Source of the DNA: Phycisphaerales bacterium
GTDB taxonomy: Bacteria; Planctomycetota; Phycisphaerae; Phycisphaerales; UBA1924
DNA: 44,961 nt
Direction: 5' to 3'
NCBI GenBank assembly: GCA_029260315.1
Contig: JAJDDM010000053.1
Coordinates: 1-44,961, forward strand
Each line of letters starts with the position of its first letter. Within the stretch, counting starts at the first letter, position 1. This document shows positions 8,647-15,782 of the stretch, piece by piece. Position numbers and translations under genes: made by a program. Below the pieces are notes generated by a model. It was not told where the DNA came from. It searched no databases and saw nothing but the letters and a program-made list of their open reading frames with translations.

Positions 8647-9537
8647 CTAGTAGCGCAGCTCGACGCCGAAGTACAGCCCCGCCGTCGCGCCGCTATACTC
8701 GAACGAATCCAACCCCGACCCGTCCTCGAATGACGACAGCAACTGGCGATAGCCGAACAGAGCGCCGAGATTCGGCGTCGGGCGATAGGCGAAGTGCGTG
8801 CTGACATCGAACGCGAAGGAGCTGTGATCGCTCCCGGTCGTGAAACCACCCGCGTTCAACTCAGTTTCGAGTGAAAACTGTTCCATCAGACCCAGCCGCC
8901 AGCGCGCGCCCGCGATCGGTGTTGCGAACAGATGCCTCGCCGACGACGAACCGAGCCCGACCGAGCCGCGCGAGGCGTCGAAGTTGAACTCGATCGAGCT
9001 GAAGCGCACGCCCGCGACAAGATCGACGCTCGTGTCGAGGTCGGGCCAGCGATCGTGCTTCTCCGGGTCGTACCGCCATATCTCGTAGGACCCCATCGCC
9101 TCGACAGAAAAATACTCAAGGCTCGACGCCAGGCGATCGCCCGCCGAGAACCCGACACCGCCCAGGCTGCCACCCGAGCGTACCGTAATGGAAGAATCCT
9201 CATCAAGATAAAACCCTGTGACGGTCATGCGCCAGCGATCGCGCTGGACATCGAGTTCCAGCACCGGGCGGATGGACGCCTCATCGAGGTTCAGTGTGTC
9301 GAGTGTCATCTCCGCCGATCCGCCCGGCATGCGCAGATCGCCCGCGGCGCTGGCGAGCCACGCTCGGGGTTGGATCCGGACGGACCAGTCGAGAATCGTG
9401 TCGGCGGGCGGCTGGTCGATCGGCTCTGCGATCTGTTGTCCCAGCTCGGATCCACCCCGCGCCGGCCCATCGTCCTGCGAAAACGACGTCGGCGCGAGCA
9501 GGCACGGCAGGACGATGGCGATTCGCGGGATGGGCAT
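8647..9537 (-). CDS. Putative outer-membrane beta-barrel protein
   Basis: The product is 296 residues and starts with a short signal-like peptide, MPIPRIAIVLPCLLAPTSFS, followed by an acidic region. The rest alternates polar and hydrophobic residues as in beta strands, with many aromatic girdle positions (for example HFAYRPTPNLGALFGYRQLL) and a final strand ending in an aromatic residue (LYFGVELRY). This terminal signature favours insertion by the BAM machinery. No enzymatic motif is visible. The start codon is only 20 bases from the divergent ArfB-like start and lacks an obvious ribosome-binding site, so either gene could be leaderless or have a different start. Function is unknown. Confidence 0.65.
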   Translation of the reverse strand: MPIPRIAIVLPCLLAPTSFSQDDGPARGGSELGQQIAEPIDQPPADTILDWSVRIQPRAWLASAAGDLRMPGGSAEMTLDTLNLDEASIRPVLELDVQRDRWRMTVTGFYLDEDSSITVRSGGSLGGVGFSAGDRLASSLEYFSVEAMGSYEIWRYDPEKHDRWPDLDTSVDLVAGVRFSSIEFNFDASRGSVGLGSSSARHLFATPIAGARWRLGLMEQFSLETELNAGGFTTGSDHSSFAFDVSTHFAYRPTPNLGALFGYRQLLSSFEDGSGLDSFEYSGATAGLYFGVELRY

Positions 9538-9557
9538 CGGGCGTAGGGTATCGTGCC

Positions 9558-10007
9558 ATGGACCCCGACGCGCCCCAGCCCGAGCAGCACGGCGAGCAGA
9601 TCGCCCCAGGGCTCTTCGTCCCGCCGGGCGTCCTGCGGATGGAGTTCGTCCGCAGCGGCGGGCCCGGCGGGCAGAACGTCAACACCCGCGCGACCAAGGC
9701 CATCCTGCGCGTCGCGATCCCCGACCTGGGCCTCAGCGAGGGCTCGGCGAGGCGTCTGCGGACGATCGCCTCGCGATGGCTCAACGACGCCGACGAGCTG
9801 GTCATCGCCTCGGACGTGCAGCGGACCCAGGAGCGCAACCGCGAGGAGTGCCTCCGCCGCCTGCGCGAGGCGATCGTCAAGGCGATGCACCGCCCCAAGG
9901 TCCGGCGCAAGACCAGGCCCTCGCGCGGGGCGATCGAACGCCGCCTGCAGGCCAAGCGTGAGCGCAGCGATGCCAAGAAGCGGCGCAGGCCGCCGGATGC
10001 GACATGA
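9558..10007 (+). CDS. arfB: ArfB/YaeJ-like peptidyl-tRNA hydrolase (GGQ protein)
   Basis: The product is 149 residues. It has FVRSGGPGGQNVNTRATKA (residues 30-48), the GGQ motif that enters the ribosomal peptidyl-transferase centre and hydrolyses peptidyl-tRNA. There is no codon-recognition domain. The C-terminus is strongly basic (RPKVRRKTRPSRGAIERRLQ and onward), as expected of the tail that occupies the empty mRNA channel in stalled ribosomes. This architecture distinguishes ArfB rescue factors from RF1/RF2. Its TGA overlaps the ATG of tsaB (ATGA at 10004), so the two are translationally coupled. The N-terminus of about 18 residues before GLFVPPGVL is longer than in E. coli. Confidence 0.88.
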   Translation: MDPDAPQPEQHGEQIAPGLFVPPGVLRMEFVRSGGPGGQNVNTRATKAILRVAIPDLGLSEGSARRLRTIASRWLNDADELVIASDVQRTQERNREECLRRLREAIVKAMHRPKVRRKTRPSRGAIERRLQAKRERSDAKKRRRPPDAT

Positions 10008-10687
10008 GCCTCATCCTTGCGATCGAGACGAGCAACCCCGGCGCGGGGGAGGCGTCGGCGGGGATCGCGCTCGCTCGAGCGGGCGACCCGCCCGAGGTCA
10101 TCGCGAGCGCACGCCTGGAACGCGGCGGCGACGAGGAACTGCTCCCCGCCATCGCGCGGATCCTCGCATCGGCGAACGCGAAGCCTGACGAGCTGTCACG
10201 GGTCGGCGTCTCGATCGGTCCCGGTGGATTCACCGGCGTGCGCATCGCCGTCGCCGCGGCGAAGATGATCTGCGAGGCAACCGGAGCGGTGTGCGTCGGC
10301 GTGCCCACCGCCCTGGTCGTCGCGCGGCGCGTCACAAGCGACGGTCATCCGTTCGCGGTCGCCCTGGCGTCCAAGCGGCAGACCGCCCATCTGACCGTCT
10401 TTGACAGTTCTGGCGCTGCACGCGACGACGGCGCGATCCATGGGGCGACCGAGCTCGAAAGACTGGGCGTGGCCCGGCTGATCGCCGACCAACACCTTCC
10501 GACCGCGTTCCGCGATGCCGTCGAACGGCTCGCCATCGCCATCGAGCCGCCGATCTTCGACCCCCTTGCGTGCCTCGAGCTGACGGCGGCGGGGGATCCG
10601 GTGGATCCGATAGCCCTCGCCCCGTTCTACCCCCGCGAGCCCGAGGCGGTCATGCGCTGGCGCGAGTTGCATGGTCTGACGTCGTGA
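10004..10687 (+). CDS. tsaB: tRNA threonylcarbamoyladenosine biosynthesis protein TsaB
   Basis: The product is 227 residues, a normal length. The N-terminus LILAIETSNPG and the segment VGVSIGPGGFTGVRIAVAAA (about 66-85) are hallmarks of the ASKHA-fold TsaB/TsaD family. TsaB is the non-catalytic partner that assembles with TsaD and TsaE to make t6A at position 37 of ANN-decoding tRNAs. It is coupled to the ArfB gene by a 4-base overlap, pairing two translation-quality functions. The last codons (EAVMRWRELHG) are duplicated immediately downstream. No rimI follows, unlike in many genomes. Confidence 0.88.
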   Translation: MSLILAIETSNPGAGEASAGIALARAGDPPEVIASARLERGGDEELLPAIARILASANAKPDELSRVGVSIGPGGFTGVRIAVAAAKMICEATGAVCVGVPTALVVARRVTSDGHPFAVALASKRQTAHLTVFDSSGAARDDGAIHGATELERLGVARLIADQHLPTAFRDAVERLAIAIEPPIFDPLACLELTAAGDPVDPIALAPFYPREPEAVMRWRELHGLTS

Positions 10688-10741
10688 CCGCCCCGCTGGG
10701 CCTGGGCGAGGCGGTCATGCGCTGGCGCGAGTTGCATGGTC
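10642..10741 (+). repeat. Direct duplication of the tsaB 3' end (two 35-bp copies)
   Basis: Identical 35-base segments occupy 10642-10676 and 10707-10741, 65 bases apart. The first encodes the TsaB tail EAVMRWRELHG. The second encodes the same peptide but in another frame relative to tsaB, downstream of its stop. Confidence 0.85.
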
Positions 10742-10761
10742 GTGATGAGGATTCGCCCTGA
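10684..10761 (+). pseudogene. 25-codon ORF carrying the duplicated TsaB tail
   Basis: A GTG at 10684 overlaps the tsaB TGA (GTGA). The frame encodes MTAPLGLG, then the duplicated EAVMRWRELHG, then RDEDSP and a stop. It may be an older tsaB terminus displaced by a small duplication, or a chance ORF. It is too short to assign a function. Confidence 0.35.
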
Positions 10762-10907
10762 AAGATCCCCGATTCTCGGACAGAGGCGTCAAGTTGGCGA
10801 CTTCGGGCAACGATAGTGGTCTGGCGCACGCGGGCAGGATGGGCAAGAGGCCCCCTCGCCCTCTGGCCGGGGATCCGGTCGGCCCGTCGGTGCGATGGGG
10901 CAGTGTT

Positions 10908-11513
10908 ATGGCTGGCGAGCAGAACGGACAGAGCGATCTGGCGCAGAAGAAGGTCTTCACGACCGGCGAGGCCGCGCAGTTGTGCAAGGTCAGCCAGCAG
11001 ACGATCATCCGGTGCTTCGATAGCGGGCGTTTGAACGGATTCCGTGTGCCCGGCTCGAAGTTCCGCAGGATCCCGCGCGACGAACTGCTGCGTTTCATGC
11101 GTCAGAACGGCATCCCGACCGAGTCGATGGAGAGCGCCAAGCGCAAGATCCTGATCGTCGACGACGATCCGAAGATCGTCGAGCTGCTCGAGGACGTGTT
11201 CGCGGGCGACGAGCGCCTCGAAGTCAGTAGCGCCTCGACCGGCTACGACGCGGGCCTGCTCACCGAACGCCTCAAGCCCGACCTGATCATCCTCGACTAC
11301 ATGCTGCCAGACGTCAACGGCAACGTCGTCTGCGAGCGCATTCGCGCCAACGACGAGCTCGTGAAGACACGGATCTTGCTCGTCAGCGGCGTGATCAACC
11401 AGAGCGAGGTCCAGGGCCTGCTCGACGCGGGCGCGGACGGCTTCATCCAGAAGCCCTTCAAGATCGCCGACCTCACCGAGCGCGTCCACGAGCTGTTGGG
11501 CGTGAGCGCCTGA
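10908..11513 (+). CDS. Response regulator with N-terminal excisionase/MerR-like HTH
   Basis: The product is 201 residues. Residues 15-68 form a winged helix of the excisionase/BldC type: KVFTTGEAAQLCKVSQQTII, then GFRVPGSKFRRIPRDELLRF. Residues 79-197 are a complete receiver: the acidic pair DDD at 85-87, phospho-acceptor Asp130 in DLIILDYMLPD, Ser160 at the switch position, and Lys182 in FIQKPF. The order, DNA-binding domain first and receiver last, is the reverse of most transcriptional response regulators. The ATG at 10908 was chosen over upstream in-frame codons because the preceding 38 codons look non-coding. It sits 6 bases ahead of the HDOD-kinase gene, its likely partner. Confidence 0.85.
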   Translation: MAGEQNGQSDLAQKKVFTTGEAAQLCKVSQQTIIRCFDSGRLNGFRVPGSKFRRIPRDELLRFMRQNGIPTESMESAKRKILIVDDDPKIVELLEDVFAGDERLEVSSASTGYDAGLLTERLKPDLIILDYMLPDVNGNVVCERIRANDELVKTRILLVSGVINQSEVQGLLDAGADGFIQKPFKIADLTERVHELLGVSA

Positions 11514-11519
11514 GCCCCC

Positions 11520-13736
11520 ATGGACGTGAGATCGGGTCAGGCCGAGCTGATCCTGGCGCGTCTGGACTCACTCCCGACGCTTCCCTCGATCGCCTCGCGT
11601 CTGCTGGAGATCTCCGGCGACGAGCGGATCGACCTCAAAGAGATCAGCACGATGATCGAGGCCGACCCGGCCTTGTCGGCGCGCGTGCTGGCGATGTGCC
11701 GAAGGGCAGAGCTGGGCCTGGGTGAACGCATCACCACCGTCCGTCGTGCGGTCGTCATGCTCGGGCTCGACGCCGTGCGCTCGGCGGTCTTGAGCATCTG
11801 CGTCTTCGATCTGATGAACAAGGAGGCCAAGCGCGTCTCCAGCGAGACCGGCAGCCTCGCCGGCTTCGACATCGCCGGGTACTGGAAGCACGCCATCGGC
11901 GTCGCCTGCGCCTGCGAGCGGATCGCCCGCGACAATACCCCCTTGGGCGTCCGATCCGATGAGGCATTCGTCGCGGGCCTGCTCCACGATTTCGGACGCC
12001 TCGCCCTCACCGTCGCCCTGCCCAAGGCGATGGCCCGCGCCCAGGAACTCGCGGCGGCCCGCGGGCTGGACGCGTGCGAGGTCGAGCGCGAGCTGATCGG
12101 CCTGGACCACGCCCTGGCGGGCAAGCGCCTCGCAGAGCACTGGGGCCTGCCCGAGTCGATCGCCCAGGTCATCTGGCTGCACGTCCACGAGCCCGAGGCG
12201 ATCCCGCAGGGCGAGAACCGGGCCCTGGTCATGATCGTCCGCCTGGCCCGCGCGCTGTGCCGCGAGCTCTATGTCGGCGTCGCGGGAGACTTCGGCGACC
12301 CGCCGGATTGGCGCAGGGAGGCCCGGGAGTTCAATCTCGACCCGGTCCGGATCGAGAAGTCCGGGCGTCGCCTGCACGCCGACGTCGCCGATCGTTGCAA
12401 AGCCCTGGGCGTGTGCGACCAGCAGGCGCCGACCATGATGCTCGAATCGATCGCTCGCGCCAACCAGAGCCTCGGGCGACTGGTTGACCGCCTCGGACGC
12501 CGCCAGAGCAAGGACCAGCGCAGCGCCGACGCGCTCGCGTCGATTGCGCAGTTCCACCAGAGCCTGCGTGAGCACGGCGACCTCGCCTCGACGATCGGCG
12601 CGATCGTCGAGCACGCCGGCACATGGTTCCAGAGCGAGTCCTGGCTCGTCGTCACCCGCGAGGAGGGCGCAAGCCGGGCGATCGCCTACCAGCGCGGCGT
12701 GGACCTCTGGCTCGACGCCGACGAGGGTCTCGTGGAGGGTGTGCTCGCCCCGCTGCAAGACGGGCGTCAGATCGCCGAGCTGAGCTTGCGCACGAGCGAC
12801 GCCGTGGGCAGGATCCTGGGCAGATCCGGCCGCCTGATGCGGGCGATGCGTCTCTCGGGCGGGGACGCATGGCTCGTCCTGGTGGGCGATGCGCTGCCCA
12901 AGGAGCTGGAAGGCGTCGATGCGACGCTCGCGGCGGTCTGGGGGAGCGCGGCAAGCTCGGCGCAACGCTTCGAGCGCGTCCGCGCCATGGGCGAGGGCCT
13001 CGCCGACGCCAACGCCAGGATCGCCAGCATGCAGGCCGCCCGCTCGCGCGAGGAGTCGATGCGCCGCCTGGGCGAGATGACCGCCGGCGCCGCCCACGAG
13101 ATGAACAATCCCCTGACGCGGATCAGCGGGCAGGCCCAGCGGCTGGCGATGCGTCTGGAAGGCCCGCAGCGCGAGCTGGGCGAGGAGATCGTCGAGGCGG
13201 CCCACGAGCTGAGCGAGCTGGTGACGAGCCTGCATGTGCTCGCCGAGGAGCCGACGGTGGCGATCGAGGAGCGGGGCGTCCGCGAGATTCTCGGACGTGC
13301 GTGCGAGATCGGACGCGAGCGGGCCCGCGTCGATCACGAGGGCGAGATCGCGATCGAATGCGATATCGGTTTGTTCTCGACCGACGGCGATCTGCTCGCC
13401 CAGGCGCTCGGCGAGCTCGTTGCAAACGCCTTGCAATCGGGCGATTCGCCGCGTGTTGCGATTCGCGCTGAAACAGCAGGCGAAGATGGCCGACTGAGAG
13501 TTGTGGTCAGCGATCGGGGTCGGGGGCTCAGTGTCAAGGCCCGCCGGCACGCGTTCGACCCGTTTTTTTCCGAGCGCGACGCGGGTCGCGGTCGGGGGCT
13601 GGGGCTGAGCCGAGTTCGGCGTCTGATCGAGGCGCTCAAGGGAAGCAGCGGGCTCTTGGAGCGAGCGCAAGGAGGAACCGAGGCATGGGTCGAGCTTCCC
13701 GCACACGACGCGACGAGCCTCAGGCAGAGCGCCTAG
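11520..13736 (+). CDS. HDOD domain - sensor histidine kinase hybrid
   Basis: The product is 738 residues. Residues about 10-270 are an HDOD domain: LPTLPSIASRLLEISGDERI, AVVMLGLDAVRSAVLSICVF, and GLLHDFGRL with an HD pair at 156-157. A middle region (about 325-490) looks GAF-like: EHAGTWFQSESWLVV followed by beta-rich sequence. A coiled linker then leads to a HisKA-type H-box, GAAHEMNNPLTRISGQAQ (His526). The ATPase has an N box (ELVANALQ), G1 (DRGRGL), an F box (FDPFFS) and G2 (GRGLGLSR), so the catalytic core appears intact. There is no membrane segment, so the kinase is probably cytosolic. Gaps of 6 and 2 bases to its neighbours indicate one operon. Confidence 0.85.
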   Translation: MDVRSGQAELILARLDSLPTLPSIASRLLEISGDERIDLKEISTMIEADPALSARVLAMCRRAELGLGERITTVRRAVVMLGLDAVRSAVLSICVFDLMNKEAKRVSSETGSLAGFDIAGYWKHAIGVACACERIARDNTPLGVRSDEAFVAGLLHDFGRLALTVALPKAMARAQELAAARGLDACEVERELIGLDHALAGKRLAEHWGLPESIAQVIWLHVHEPEAIPQGENRALVMIVRLARALCRELYVGVAGDFGDPPDWRREAREFNLDPVRIEKSGRRLHADVADRCKALGVCDQQAPTMMLESIARANQSLGRLVDRLGRRQSKDQRSADALASIAQFHQSLREHGDLASTIGAIVEHAGTWFQSESWLVVTREEGASRAIAYQRGVDLWLDADEGLVEGVLAPLQDGRQIAELSLRTSDAVGRILGRSGRLMRAMRLSGGDAWLVLVGDALPKELEGVDATLAAVWGSAASSAQRFERVRAMGEGLADANARIASMQAARSREESMRRLGEMTAGAAHEMNNPLTRISGQAQRLAMRLEGPQRELGEEIVEAAHELSELVTSLHVLAEEPTVAIEERGVREILGRACEIGRERARVDHEGEIAIECDIGLFSTDGDLLAQALGELVANALQSGDSPRVAIRAETAGEDGRLRVVVSDRGRGLSVKARRHAFDPFFSERDAGRGRGLGLSRVRRLIEALKGSSGLLERAQGGTEAWVELPAHDATSLRQSA

Positions 13737-13738
13737 CC

Positions 13739-14884
13739 ATGGACCTCGAACTCGACGCCATTGGCGAGCAGATAACGCGACGCCCGTCCTCCGCCGGCAA
13801 GACCCAGGTCTTGATCGTCGCCCGATCGAAGCGCGAGCGAGAGAGACTGAGCGCGTCGCTGCGGACGCGGGCGTGGTCGGTCGAGGCGGTGCAGGGCATC
13901 CGGGCCGCCAGCGAGCGCCTGAGCTGGGCGAGCGTCGATCTGCTGATCGTCGAGGCCCAACGCGCCGGCGACGCGGCGCAGGCGCTCGTACGCGACGCGG
14001 CCCGCCTCGAGGACGCCCCGGCGGTCGTCGTGGTCTCGCACAAGCCGAGCGTGGACCTGGCGGTCGGGGCCATGCGCGACGGCGCCGACGACTTCATCGA
14101 CGGCACGCTCGCCGGCGAGGGCCTGATCGAGCGCCTGGAGAGCGCGATCGCGCGCGGCGAGGCCCGGCGCGAACGCGACGGCGAGCGCGACCGACTCCGC
14201 AAGATGTGCGCCAAGCTCAACGACATCCGGCGCGAGATGTTCGACCAGATCGGCACCATGTGCGATGACCTGGTCACCGCTTACGGTGAGCTGAGCGAGC
14301 AGATCGACGTGCTCGATGTCCTCCACGAGTTCCAGAGCCTCGTGCGCAGAGAGCTCGACGTCGAGGCGCTGCTGCGGACCGTGCTCGAGTACCTGCTCGC
14401 CAAGGGCGGGCCGACAAACGCGGCGATCTTCCTGCCCGACAGCTACGGCGATTTCAGCCTGGGCGCCTACGTCAACTACGACTGCCCCCGCGACACGGGC
14501 GAGGCGATGCTCGACCACCTCGCCGACGTGATGCCCGACGCGTTCTGCGACGAGACGCGGATCGCGCTGATGCGCTCCGACGCCGAACTGGAAGCCATGC
14601 TCGGCGACGACGCGCACTGGCTGAGCGGGCAGGGCGTGCTGGTGATGTCGTGCATGGCCGGCGATGAGTGCCTCGCGGTCGTCACGCTCTTCCGCGACCG
14701 GCGCAACCCCTTCGAGGCCAAGTTTCTGAGCACGCTGGAGGTCATCCGCGACGCCTTCGGCGAGCAGCTTCAGCGGGTCATCCGCATCCACCATCGCCAC
14801 CAGCCCGAGGGCGAGATGGGCTACGGCGACGGGATGGACGAGGGCGAGTTCGACGAGCCGGGCGACTTCGGCCTGGCGGCGTGA
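13739..14884 (+). CDS. Degenerate receiver plus GAF-like domain protein
   Basis: The product is 381 residues. Residues about 22-130 have receiver-like spacing (QVLIVARS, VDLLIVEAQ, AVVVVSHKPS, MRDGADDFIDG), but the acidic pocket after strand 1 is missing (ARSK instead of DDD), the phospho-acceptor Asp is Glu72, and no switch lysine is visible. A coiled-coil-like stretch (about 135-190) then leads to a GAF-like domain of about 150 residues (NAAIFLPDSYGDFSLGAYVN, GVLVMSCMAGDECLAVVTLF). The tail is acidic. It follows the kinase by two bases. The Glu substitution could mimic a permanently phosphorylated state, making it a constitutive partner; that is inference. Confidence 0.75.
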   Translation: MDLELDAIGEQITRRPSSAGKTQVLIVARSKRERERLSASLRTRAWSVEAVQGIRAASERLSWASVDLLIVEAQRAGDAAQALVRDAARLEDAPAVVVVSHKPSVDLAVGAMRDGADDFIDGTLAGEGLIERLESAIARGEARRERDGERDRLRKMCAKLNDIRREMFDQIGTMCDDLVTAYGELSEQIDVLDVLHEFQSLVRRELDVEALLRTVLEYLLAKGGPTNAAIFLPDSYGDFSLGAYVNYDCPRDTGEAMLDHLADVMPDAFCDETRIALMRSDAELEAMLGDDAHWLSGQGVLVMSCMAGDECLAVVTLFRDRRNPFEAKFLSTLEVIRDAFGEQLQRVIRIHHRHQPEGEMGYGDGMDEGEFDEPGDFGLAA

Positions 14885-14981
14885 GCGACGAGCCAACGCG
14901 TGCATCGGCGTGACGACCGAGCAGATCCCAGAGCCGCTCGCGCGGATCGAGACGCTGATCGCCAGGATCGAGACCGAGTAG
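14881..14981 (+). other. Two tiny overlapping ORFs, possible gene remnant
   Basis: A GTG at 14881 overlaps the previous stop and encodes 10 residues to a TGA at 14911. A second GTG at 14910 overlaps that stop and encodes a 23-residue helix-like peptide, MTTEQIPEPLARIETLIARI, plus ETE. The remaining 170 or so bases before the NfeD-like gene show no ORF, repeat or terminator that I can support. Confidence 0.25.
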
Positions 14982-15155
14982 CAACAAACGATGCTCGCGG
15001 GATCAGCGGGGGCCGCTCTGAATGCGCCCGCGCGTTCGCATGGCCCTTCCTCACCGCGAAACTGAAATCCACCCCACCTGACACCCAATGAACAGGCGGG
15101 TCGCGGGGCCCGAACTCTGGTACGCTGAGGCCGCCGCGAATCGGAGGCCTTGGCG

Positions 15156-15731
15156 ATGAGCGACTATCTCTTCAGCGGTGCCCTGCCCTGGTTCACGATC
15201 CCCGCCCTCATCGGCTCGGGCGTGTTCGGGCTGCTCATCATCATGATGCTCGTCGGCGGGCTGGATATCGACGCCGATGTCGATCTCGACACGGACGTGG
15301 ACGCCGATGGCGACGCCTCGGCCGACTCGTTCAAGGTCCTGAGCATCCAGACGATCTCGGCGTTCCTCATGGGCTTCGGCTGGGGCGGCTTCGCTGCGCA
15401 CAAGACCTTCGCCAGCGACAGCTTCGCCATCAGCGCCGCCGTCGGCTTCGGCTGCGGCGTCGTCATCGCCTGGCTGCTCGTCCTGGGGCTCAAGGCCCTG
15501 TACGAGCTGGAGAGCAGCGGCAACGTCTCGGTGAAAGACGCCGTGGGGATCGAGGGCGAGGTGTATGTGCGCGTGCCGGCGGCGGGCGAGGGCTCGGGAC
15601 GGGTGCGCGTGGTGCTCGATGAGCGCCAGCGGATCTACAACGCCGTGACCGAGGGCGAGGAGATCCCAAGAAGCGCGCGCGTGCTCGTGACGCGCGTGAC
15701 GGGCAACACGCTCATGGTCGTGCGGGCGTGA
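15156..15731 (+). CDS. NfeD-like membrane protein (flotillin partner)
   Basis: The product is 191 residues. The ATG is eight bases after GGAGG (15143-15147). Predicted membrane segments are at about 13-35, 63-83 and 93-113. Between the first two lies a very acidic loop (37-57) made of alternating Asp. The soluble C-terminus (about 125-190) has VGIEGEVYVRVPAAGEGSGR and RVLVTRVTGNTLMV, the OB-fold pattern of NfeD C-terminal domains. It precedes a flotillin gene by 51 bases, as in NfeD-flotillin operons such as yuaF-floT. NfeD proteins are thought to help organise flotillin membrane microdomains. The acidic loop is unusual. Confidence 0.8.
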   Translation: MSDYLFSGALPWFTIPALIGSGVFGLLIIMMLVGGLDIDADVDLDTDVDADGDASADSFKVLSIQTISAFLMGFGWGGFAAHKTFASDSFAISAAVGFGCGVVIAWLLVLGLKALYELESSGNVSVKDAVGIEGEVYVRVPAAGEGSGRVRVVLDERQRIYNAVTEGEEIPRSARVLVTRVTGNTLMVVRA

Positions 15732-15782
15732 GAATGGGCGACCGAAGGCCCTCGGAATAGACAACCTGAGAAAGGAGATGCG

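Noticed and set aside
11568..13706. Minus-strand open frame of about 700 codons opposite the HDOD-kinase
   Set aside because: It is a high-GC antisense shadow; the + strand encodes recognisable HDOD and kinase motifs.
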